From: CBDHCC01 sp965219235
Lineage (GTDB): Bacteria; Pseudomonadota; Alphaproteobacteria; Sphingomonadales; Sphingomonadaceae
Assembly: GCA_965219235.1 (NCBI GenBank)
Contig: OZ244721.1
Location: forward strand, 682,001 to 746,000
DNA length: 64,000 bases
Direction of reading: 5' to 3'
Shown here: positions 58,181 to 64,000 of the stretch, one piece after another
Position numbering within the stretch: position 1 is the first letter of the stretch
Layout: each line of letters starts with the position of its first letter
Made by a program: the position numbers and the translations under genes
Notes under the pieces: generated by a model
What the model was told of the DNA's origin: nothing
Databases searched by the model: none
What the model saw: the letters and a program-made list of their open reading frames with translations, nothing else

Positions 58181-58681
58181 TTACACCCGCTCCCGGCTCT
58201 CCCGCACCACCGCGCGCCCGCCGGCCACCTGGCGCTTCAGCTCCGCCTTCAGGCGCGCCGGATCGCGCGCCAGCACGAAGCCGAAGCTGACCCCACCCTC
58301 CTTGCCCACGGTCGCATGGTGCAGCCTGTGCGCCTGGACGAGGCGCTTGGCGTAGCCCCGACGGGGGCTCCAGCTCCAGAAGCGTTGGTGGACCAGCCCG
58401 TCATGGATCAGCGTGTAGATCGCGCCATAGACGGTCACGCCGACCGCCACCCACCACAGCGGCTCCCACCACCAGCCCGCCGTGAACAGGGCCAGCGCGC
58501 TTACGGTGCCGACGATCGCGAACAGGTCGTTCTTCTCCAGCGTGCCGTCGTGCGGCTCGTGGTGGTCGCGGTGCCACGCCCAGGCGGGGCCATGCATGAT
58601 GTAGCGGTGGGCGGCCCAGGCGACCGCCTCCATCGCGGCGGCCGACAGGACAACGGTGAGGACGATCTGCCAGACGGTCAT
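58181..58681 (-). CDS. crtZ: beta-carotene hydroxylase
   Basis: Non-heme di-iron hydroxylase placing 3-OH groups on beta-ionone rings. 166 residues with EAVAWAAHRYIMHGPAWAWH, HRDHHEPHDGTLEKNDLF, LIHDGLVHQRFWSW and KRLVQAHRLHHATVGKEGG, the histidine clusters of CrtZ. Membrane helices fit an integral membrane enzyme. Its ATG overlaps the crtW stop (ATGA); the pair would convert beta-carotene to astaxanthin-type xanthophylls. Confidence 0.92.
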   Translation of the reverse strand: MTVWQIVLTVVLSAAAMEAVAWAAHRYIMHGPAWAWHRDHHEPHDGTLEKNDLFAIVGTVSALALFTAGWWWEPLWWVAVGVTVYGAIYTLIHDGLVHQRFWSWSPRRGYAKRLVQAHRLHHATVGKEGGVSFGFVLARDPARLKAELKRQVAGGRAVVRESRERV

Positions 58682-59445
58682 GTCCCGGCTCCCTCGCGCA
58701 GCCCCTCGCGCCGCCGCTCCGGCAGCCGCCACCAGGGCACATGGGGGCTCAGATGGTGCTCGTGATGATAACCGAAATGGTAGCACGAGGCGAGGCTGGC
58801 GAGCGTGCCCCAACCGTTCGATCGCGCGCGGTGGTGGTCGGCGAAGTCCATCCCGTCGTGACGGTGTGGGCGGAAGGTGCCGAAGTAGAACAGCTGCACG
58901 GAACTCGCGACCGCCGGCAGCGCGTAGAGCAGCAGCAGGTTGGCGAGCGGCACACCGGCCAGCGCCCAGGCGGCGCTGATCGCGCCGACGAACAGGAAGG
59001 ACGGCCAGCCGAAATAGCGCGTCAGGAACGTCCAGTACCAGCGTCCGAACCGATCGGGGTGCTCGGCGGAGAAGTCGGGGTCCTCGGCGCTGCCGGGCGC
59101 GCGGTGATGCTGCCAGTGCGCCGCCGTCAGACGATCGTAGGAGAAGCCGGCGTAGAGCGTCAGCGATGCCCGCCCGATCCTCCGGTTGAGCGCCGGCCGG
59201 CCGGGAGCGAGCGAGCCGTGCATGGCATCGTGCGCGACGATGAACAGGCCGACGGACAGCCAGCTCTGCAGGGCGGCGATCGGCAGCGCCAGCAGCCAGT
59301 CGGCGCCCGTGGGCCGGAACCAGACCATCGCGCACAGGTGCACCGTCAGCCAGCCGAGCCCGACCGCCCCGGCGAGCGCCAGGCCGACCCGCGCCTGACG
59401 CTCGCGCGCGCTCGCGACGGGGAGGGGCAGGGCGGCGGCGTTCAT
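58678..59445 (-). CDS. crtW: beta-carotene 4-ketolase
   Basis: Adds 4-keto groups to beta-ionone rings. 255 residues with FIVAHDAMHGSL, AAHWQHHRAPGSAEDPDF, TFRPHRHDGMDFADHH and HFGYHHEHHLSPHVPWW, matching bacterial CrtW, and about four membrane helices. ATG 59445 is the only good start. First gene of crtW-crtZ. Other carotenoid genes (crtE, crtB, crtI, crtY) are not in the window. Confidence 0.92.
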   Translation of the reverse strand: MNAAALPLPVASARERQARVGLALAGAVGLGWLTVHLCAMVWFRPTGADWLLALPIAALQSWLSVGLFIVAHDAMHGSLAPGRPALNRRIGRASLTLYAGFSYDRLTAAHWQHHRAPGSAEDPDFSAEHPDRFGRWYWTFLTRYFGWPSFLFVGAISAAWALAGVPLANLLLLYALPAVASSVQLFYFGTFRPHRHDGMDFADHHRARSNGWGTLASLASCYHFGYHHEHHLSPHVPWWRLPERRREGLREGAGT

Positions 59446-59827
59446 GGGTGGAGAGATAGGGCGGGCACAGCCCGCTGGCCAGAGCGCCCCGACCGCCCGG
59501 ACGCGATCAGCGCCTCGCTCGCCGCGTCGCTCCTTCTTTTCTTCCCCTTCAGGGTAGGGGATCGAGGGGTGTGGAGATGCGACCGGGTGCGCTCTTCCCC
59601 AGCATGAGCCCGATCGTTCCTCCCCACCCCAACCCCTCCCCTGAAGGAGAGGGACTTGCTTGGCCCGCTCCAGACGCAGAACCGACAAACCGCTTTCAGG
59701 CCAAAACACGACCGCAGCCCGCCAGCGGTTGACCCTGCGTGCCGGCTTGGCCCACATCCCGCGCGACCGAACGCGCGCGCCGCCCGATCGGTGGCGCGAC
59801 GAGCACGAACCCGAAGGACTCAGACCG
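59446..59827 (+). other. 382-bp intergenic region upstream of crtW and the quinone oxidoreductase
   Basis: Divergent promoter region. It contains no open frame that I can support. It holds the inverted repeat with arms 59546-59560 and 59633-59647 (one mismatch), which resembles the arms of the repeat before ddl. Confidence 0.7.
59546..59647 (+). repeat. inverted repeat related to the ddl-upstream element
   Basis: CCTTCAGGGTAGGGG at 59546-59560 pairs with CCCCTCCCCTGAAGG at 59633-59647 with one mismatch. The arm core (CCCTCCC...TTCAGGG) is shared with the perfect repeat at 2169-2295. Confidence 0.75.
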
Positions 59828-60829
59828 ATGAAAGCCCTGCTCTCCACCGCGCCCGGCGGTCCCGACACCCTGACGCTGGGCGAGCTGCCCGATCCCGTCG
59901 CCGGTCCGGGCCAGATCGTCGTCGCGGTGAAGGCGGCGGCGGTGAACTACCCGGACGTGCTCATCATCGAGGACCGCTACCAGTTCCGCCCGGAACGCCC
60001 CTTCGCGCCCGGGGGCGAGGTGGCGGGCACGGTGGCGATCGTGGGAGAGGGCGTGGAGGGCTGGTCGGTCGGCGACCGGGTGATGGCGGTGTGCGGCCAC
60101 AACGGCATGGCGGAGCGGGTGGCGGTGCCCGCCGCCAACGTCTTCCACCTGCCGGACGGCAAGTCCTTCGAGGAGGGCTCGGCGCTGCTGCTGACCTACG
60201 CCACCACCATCCACGCGCTGAAGGGTCGCGGCGAGCTGAAGGCGGGTGAGACGCTGCTGGTGCTGGGCGCGTCCGGCGGCGTCGGCCTCGCCGCGGTCGA
60301 ACTCGGCAAGGCGATGGGTGCGCGCGTGATCGGCGCGGTGTCGAGCGAGGACAAGGCCGACGCTGTGCGCGAGGCGGGGGCTGACGAGGTGCTGGTCTAC
60401 GGCCGGGGTCCGCTCGACCGCGACGCGCAGAAGGCGCTGTCGAACACGATCAAGGAGGCGGTCGGACAGGGCGGCGCGGACGTGATCTATGACGCGGTCG
60501 GCGGCGACTATTGCGAGCCCGCCCTGCGCGCCATCGCCTGGGAGGGGCGCTATCTGGTGATCGGCTTCGCCGCCGGCATCCCGAAGCTGCCGCTCAACCT
60601 GACTCTGCTCAAGAGCTGCGATGTGCGCGGCGTGTTCTGGGGGGCCTTTGCCGCGCGGTCTCCCGACGCGAACCGCGCCAACGTCGATCGGCTGGTGGAG
60701 CTGTGGACGGCGGGCACCATCGCGCCGCGCATCACCGGCACCTATCCGCTGGAGCGCGGGGGAGAGGCGATCGCGGCACTCGGCGACAGACGGTCTGTCG
60801 GCAAGCTGGTGGTGACTGCGGGCGGGTGA
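59828..60829 (+). CDS. NADPH:quinone oxidoreductase-family protein
   Basis: Zinc-independent medium-chain dehydrogenase, 333 residues. N-terminal GroES-like domain (AVNYPDVLIIEDRYQFRPER, PGGEVAGTVAIVGEGVEGW) and NADP-binding Rossmann fold with LLVLGASGGVGLAAVELGKA. The zinc-ligand residues of alcohol dehydrogenases are absent. The substrate may be a quinone or an enone. ATG selected because it gives the family N-terminus MKALLSTAPGGPDTL. Monocistronic. Confidence 0.88.
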   Translation: MKALLSTAPGGPDTLTLGELPDPVAGPGQIVVAVKAAAVNYPDVLIIEDRYQFRPERPFAPGGEVAGTVAIVGEGVEGWSVGDRVMAVCGHNGMAERVAVPAANVFHLPDGKSFEEGSALLLTYATTIHALKGRGELKAGETLLVLGASGGVGLAAVELGKAMGARVIGAVSSEDKADAVREAGADEVLVYGRGPLDRDAQKALSNTIKEAVGQGGADVIYDAVGGDYCEPALRAIAWEGRYLVIGFAAGIPKLPLNLTLLKSCDVRGVFWGAFAARSPDANRANVDRLVELWTAGTIAPRITGTYPLERGGEAIAALGDRRSVGKLVVTAGG

Positions 60830-60857
60830 GGGCGCTCGTGCGCTCCAACTCTGAACC

Positions 60858-60960
60858 CGCTCGTCCTGAGCCTGTCGAAGGACGCTGGGCGAGGGGGCAT
60901 ATGTGGGCGTTTGTTGTGGTTGATCGTGCGAAACGTCCTTCGACAGGCTCAGGACGAGCG
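60858..60960 (+). repeat. perfect 27-bp inverted repeat
   Basis: Arms at 60858-60884 and 60934-60960 are exact reverse complements and contain TCCTGAGCCTGTCGAAGGAC / GTCCTTCGACAGGCTCAGGA, an element dispersed in sphingomonad and other proteobacterial genomes. The loop is 49 bp. It lies 29 bases after the quinone oxidoreductase stop and may act as a terminator. No gene is seen in the 234-bp gap. Confidence 0.9.
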
Positions 60961-61063
60961 GATCTGAAGCGGCGAGGCCAAGTTCCGGCGCGCGGCAACC
61001 TCTGCCCGACTGCTTGCGACCCGCGACCACCAACCCTACGTCAACAGCCATGAAGGACCGTCG

Positions 61064-61405
61064 ATGACCAGCATGACCGACCGCGAGCGCGGGTTCGAGG
61101 CCAAGTTCGCCCGCGACGAAGAGGTGCAGTTCCGCCTCGCCGCGCGGCGCAACAAGCTGTTCGGCCTGTGGGCCGCGGGTCGCATGGGCCTGACCGCGGA
61201 GGAATCGGACGCCTACGCCGTGTCCGTCGTCCAGGCCGATTTCGAGGAGGCGGGGGATGGGGACGTGCTGCGCAAGGTCGCCGCCGACCTGACCGCATCC
61301 GACAAGGGCCTGTCCGACGGCGAGCTGCGCGAGCAGCTGGAGGCGATGATGGTCGAGGCGCGCCGCCAGTTCATGGAGGGCTCCAGCCCTCCGGCCAAGC
61401 GCTGA
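61064..61405 (+). CDS. DUF1476 zeta-subunit-type F1-ATPase inhibitor
   Basis: 113-residue helical protein. DRERGFEAKFARDEEVQFRL and ARRNKLFGLWAAGRMGLTAE match the alphaproteobacterial zeta subunit, which blocks ATP hydrolysis by F1 with its N-terminal helix, in the manner of mitochondrial IF1. A second ATG (three codons downstream) might be the start. It is followed by bolA and grxD on the same strand with gaps of five bases, a likely operon. Confidence 0.9.
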   Translation: MTSMTDRERGFEAKFARDEEVQFRLAARRNKLFGLWAAGRMGLTAEESDAYAVSVVQADFEEAGDGDVLRKVAADLTASDKGLSDGELREQLEAMMVEARRQFMEGSSPPAKR

Positions 61406-61409
61406 TCCG

Positions 61410-61643
61410 ATGGCGATGGACGCCGAGGAGATCGCGCGCCGCATCACCGAGCGCTTCCCGGACGCCGAGGTCGAGATGACCGACCTGGCGGGCGACGGCG
61501 ATCACTGGGCGGCGAAGGTCGCCAGCGCCGCCTTCCGCGACCTCAATCGGGTGCAGCAGCACAAGGCGGTCTATGCCGCGCTCGGCCCCGACATGGGCAC
61601 CACGCTCCACGCGCTCCAACTCACCACCGCACCCAAGGACTGA
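61410..61643 (+). CDS. bolA: BolA-family protein
   Basis: 77 residues: ARRITERFPDAEVEMTDLAG, GDHWAAKVASAAFRDLNRVQ with the conserved His residues and VQQHKAVYAALG. BolA proteins bind monothiol glutaredoxins and share an Fe-S cluster; here grxD follows five bases downstream. ATG 61410 or ATG 61416 may be used. Confidence 0.92.
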   Translation: MAMDAEEIARRITERFPDAEVEMTDLAGDGDHWAAKVASAAFRDLNRVQQHKAVYAALGPDMGTTLHALQLTTAPKD

Positions 61644-61648
61644 CAGAC

Positions 61649-61993
61649 ATGGCGACCACCCCCGACACCGACGCCCAGGCCCGCATCGACGGGATCGTGA
61701 AGGAGCACCCGGTGGTGCTGTTCATGAAGGGCACGCCCTTGTTTCCGCAATGCGGCTTTTCCAGCCGCGCGGTCGCGATCCTGGAGCATCTCGGCGTCGA
61801 CGAGTTCCACTCGGTCGACGTGCTGCAGGACCAGTCGGTCCGCCAGGGCATCAAGGCCTACAGCGACTGGCCGACCATCCCGCAGCTCTACGTCGCGGGC
61901 GAGTTCGTCGGCGGGTCCGACATCATGATGGAGATGTTCGAGGCCGGCGAGCTCAAGCAGCTGATGGCGGAGAAGGGTGTGGTGGAGGGCTAG
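61649..61993 (+). CDS. grxD: monothiol glutaredoxin, Grx4 family
   Basis: 114 residues. Active-site loop CGFS within FMKGTPLFPQCGFSSRAV; then WPTIPQLYVAGEFVGGSDIM, the GSH-binding TIPQ and GGSD segments. The protein binds a bridging [2Fe-2S] cluster with BolA and takes part in Fe-S delivery. Forms the operon zeta inhibitor-bolA-grxD. The 213 bases that follow hold no gene. Confidence 0.95.
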   Translation: MATTPDTDAQARIDGIVKEHPVVLFMKGTPLFPQCGFSSRAVAILEHLGVDEFHSVDVLQDQSVRQGIKAYSDWPTIPQLYVAGEFVGGSDIMMEMFEAGELKQLMAEKGVVEG

Positions 61994-62206
61994 GACACGC
62001 GTCCGTCGGCGCGTTGCAGGAGCACTTTGGTGGGGCAGGGCTTGCGTCTTCTCGTCTTTTGTGCCATATAGGTTTGATGACGAGTCACTTCCTCCTCCTC
62101 CTTCCGTGCCGCTGATGTCCTACAAGGCCGGTGAGAGGCGCGGTGACCGTTGTGTGAAGTTTGTGACCTTCCAACGCGCCGGTCCTCGCCGCCGGATCTC
62201 GGGGCG

Positions 62207-63076
62207 ATGAGCGAACTCGACCCGATGACCGGCGTGGCGGATCCCATCGCCCTCGGCTTGGTGCGCGTGCTGGCCCCCAATCCGTCGCCCTACACCTTCA
62301 CCGGCACGATGAGCTATGTGCTGGGCGAGCGGTCGGTGGCGGTGATCGACCCGGGTCCGGCCGAGCCCGCGCACCTGGACGCGCTCACCCGCGCGATCGA
62401 TGGCCGGCCCGTCGAGGCGATCCTCGTCACCCACAACCACCGCGACCACTCGCCCGCCGCCCGGCCGCTGGCGGAGCGGACCGGCGCGCCGGCCGTGGGC
62501 GCCGCCGCGCTCAACCCGCCCGGACTGGATGGCGGGGTGGATGCCGCCTTCGACGCCGAATATGCGCCCGACCGGGTGCTGGCGGACGGCGACCGGGTGG
62601 CGGGCGAGGGCTGGACGCTGGAGGCGGTCGCCACGCCCGGCCACACGTCCAACCACCTGTGCTTCGCCTGGGGGCAGGGGGATGCGCTGTTCTCCGGCGA
62701 TCACGTCATGGGCTGGTCCACCAGCGTCGTCATTCCGCCCGACGGCGACATGGGCGACTATCTGGCGAGCCTGACCAAGCTGACGGAGCGGAGCGAGGCG
62801 ACCTACTGGCCCGGCCACGGCCCCGCCGTCACCGACCCGCAGCGCCTGTTGCGCGGCATGATCGGCCACAGGCGGCAGCGCGAGCGCCAGATCCTGCGTT
62901 CGCTGGAGACCTGCGCGGTCGCCATCCCGCCGATGGTCGCCGCCATGTACAAGGGGCTGGACGAGCGCCTGATCCCCGCCGCCGAGCTGTCGGTGCTCGC
63001 CCACCTGCGCGACCTTGAGCGGCGCGGGCTGGTGGCCCATGTGGGAGGGGACTGGACTTTGGAGCCCACCCCATGA
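62207..63076 (+). CDS. MBL-fold metallo-hydrolase (LACTB2-like)
   Basis: 289 residues. Zinc-binding site ILVTHNHRDHSPAARPL (HxHxDH), His in ATPGHTSNHLCFAW and Asp in LFSGDHVMGWST, followed by YWPGHGPAVTDP, and a C-terminal winged-helix part (RQRERQILRSLE, MYKGLDERLIPAAELSV). This plan matches the LACTB2/beta-CASP-less RNase-like group, but the substrate is unknown. Start ATG 62207 gives the usual N-terminus. The stop overlaps the nadA ATG by four bases. Confidence 0.9.
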   Translation: MSELDPMTGVADPIALGLVRVLAPNPSPYTFTGTMSYVLGERSVAVIDPGPAEPAHLDALTRAIDGRPVEAILVTHNHRDHSPAARPLAERTGAPAVGAAALNPPGLDGGVDAAFDAEYAPDRVLADGDRVAGEGWTLEAVATPGHTSNHLCFAWGQGDALFSGDHVMGWSTSVVIPPDGDMGDYLASLTKLTERSEATYWPGHGPAVTDPQRLLRGMIGHRRQRERQILRSLETCAVAIPPMVAAMYKGLDERLIPAAELSVLAHLRDLERRGLVAHVGGDWTLEPTP

Positions 63077-64000
63077 CCGCCCAACCCGCCGTGCCTTTCG
63101 CCGGCACCGACCTGCTCGACGAGATCACGCGCCTGAAGCGGGAGCGCAACGCCGTCATCCTGGCGCATTACTACCAGACGCCGGAGCTTCAGGACCTCGC
63201 CGATTTCGTCGGCGACAGCCTCGACCTGTCGCGCAAGGCGGCGAACACGGACGCCGAGGTGATCGCGTTCTGCGGCGTGCGCTTCATGGCGGAGACGGCC
63301 AAGATCCTGTCGCCGGAGAAGACCGTCGTGCTGCCCGACATGGACGCCGGCTGCTCGCTGGAGGACAGCTGCCCGCCCGACCGCTTCGCCGCCTTCCGCG
63401 CCGAGCATCCGGACCACATCGCGCTCACCTACATCAACTGTTCCGCCGAGGTGAAGGCGCTCAGCGACATCATCGTCACCTCGTCCTCCGCCGAGACGAT
63501 CCTGGACCAGATCCCGCGCGACCAGCCGATCATCTTCGGCCCCGACCGCCACCTGGGCGGCTGGCTGAACCGCAAATACGATCGCGAGATGCTGCTGTGG
63601 CCGGGCGTGTGCATCGTCCACGAGGCGTTCTCGGAAAGCGAGCTCCTGAAGCTGGTGGCCGAGCACCCGGACGCGCCGGTGTTGGCCCACCCGGAATGTC
63701 CGCCGAACATCCTGGATCATGCGGAGGTCGTGGGCTCGACCAGCGCGATCCTGAAGGCCGCCATCGAGCACCCGTCGCCCACGATCATCGTGGCGACCGA
63801 GCCGCACATCATTCACCAGATGGAGCTGGCGGTGCCGGGCAAGCGCTTCATCGGCGCACCGGGGGCGGATGGGAACTGCAACTGCAACATCTGCCCCTAC
63901 ATGGCCATGAACACGGTCGAGAAGCTCTATGTGGCGCTCCGCGATCTGGAGCCCAGGATCGCGATCGACCCGGCGGTGATGGACGGCGCTCGGGCCTCGC
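63073..64000 (+). CDS. nadA: quinolinate synthase NadA, 5' part
   Basis: [4Fe-4S] enzyme that condenses iminoaspartate with DHAP to quinolinate for NAD synthesis. The gene leaves the window; 309 of about 340 residues are visible. Motifs: AVILAHYYQTPELQDLADFV, FCGVRFMAETAKIL, the three cluster Cys in MDAGCSLEDSC, LAHPECPPNI and GNCNCNICPYMAMNT, and FGPDRHLGG. ATG is coupled to the MBL gene by ATGA overlap. Confidence 0.97.
   Translation, partial: MTAQPAVPFAGTDLLDEITRLKRERNAVILAHYYQTPELQDLADFVGDSLDLSRKAANTDAEVIAFCGVRFMAETAKILSPEKTVVLPDMDAGCSLEDSCPPDRFAAFRAEHPDHIALTYINCSAEVKALSDIIVTSSSAETILDQIPRDQPIIFGPDRHLGGWLNRKYDREMLLWPGVCIVHEAFSESELLKLVAEHPDAPVLAHPECPPNILDHAEVVGSTSAILKAAIEHPSPTIIVATEPHIIHQMELAVPGKRFIGAPGADGNCNCNICPYMAMNTVEKLYVALRDLEPRIAIDPAVMDGARAS

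Noticed and set aside
59554..59827. N-terminal extension of the quinone oxidoreductase upstream of 59828
   Set aside because: The extension (SRRRTDKPLSGQNTTAARQR and on) lies in the divergent promoter region and is absent from the family.
61994..62206. Possible small gene or riboswitch between grxD and the MBL gene
   Set aside because: Short frames have no start signal or hydrophobic pattern, and I could not build a convincing conserved structure by eye.

Overview
The window is a contiguous stretch of high-GC, gene-dense chromosome from an alphaproteobacterium, almost certainly a member of the Sphingomonadales (Sphingomonas or a close relative). The support comes from a dcw cell-wall/division cluster in alphaproteobacterial order, a PhyR-NepR-EcfG general stress locus, a serine palmitoyltransferase/ACP/acyl-ACP synthetase ceramide locus, crtW-crtZ ketocarotenoid genes, a NDUFA12-type complex I accessory protein, a DUF1476 F1-ATPase inhibitor, and many sphingomonad-type intergenic inverted repeats. 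I see no rRNA, tRNA, CRISPR array, transposase or phage gene.  Layout: 1-7.1 kb is the end of the dcw cluster (murC 3' part, a small unknown ORF, murB, ddl, ftsQ, ftsA, ftsZ). 7.2-15.4 kb carries a TPR/SPOR protein, dgt, argS, a second SPOR protein, nagZ and tatABC; scpA and scpB, which usually sit between nagZ and tatA, are not there. 15.4-19.4 kb is the general stress response locus: a previously unlisted entericidin-like lipoprotein, a PhyP-like sensor with a degenerate ATPase domain, nepR, phyR, a small membrane protein and ecfG. 19.6-25.3 kb has glnE, a probable decayed peroxiredoxin, an M23 peptidase, an Fe-S carrier, xth and a SIRT5-like deacylase.  25.3-39.9 kb looks like a lipid/envelope neighbourhood. 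It holds a GNAT-fold acyltransferase that could be the bacterial ceramide synthase, a fatty-acid hydroxylase, lptG-lptF, a DUF2141 protein, a DAGK-type lipid kinase, a Tam41-like nucleotidyltransferase, a hybrid histidine kinase, spt, acpR, a GGDEF-EAL protein and an acyl-ACP synthetase. Together these would cover sphingoid-base formation, acyl activation, N-acylation, hydroxylation and possibly transport of sphingolipids, the lipids that replace LPS in sphingomonads.  40-52 kb holds recX, DUF192, NDUFA12-like and DUF2155 genes, aat, hydrolases, an L,D-transpeptidase-like protein, aroQ-accB-accC, thiS-thiG, a csbD gene behind a perfect EcfG-type promoter, a TPP enzyme and a VIT-family transporter. 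52-57.7 kb has the two subunits of a 3-oxoacid CoA-transferase (scoA, scoB) split by 4.3 kb of surface-glycan-type genes (sulfotransferase, methyltransferase, GT2-FkbM fusion) and a HAD-like lipoprotein. 57.7-64 kb has a small AT-richer islet, crtZ-crtW, a quinone oxidoreductase, the F1-ATPase inhibitor, bolA, grxD, an MBL hydrolase and the 5' part of nadA.  Most genes are tightly packed with 1-4 bp start/stop overlaps, so operons are easily inferred. Repeat arms next to murB and ddl supply the ribosome-binding sites of those genes.
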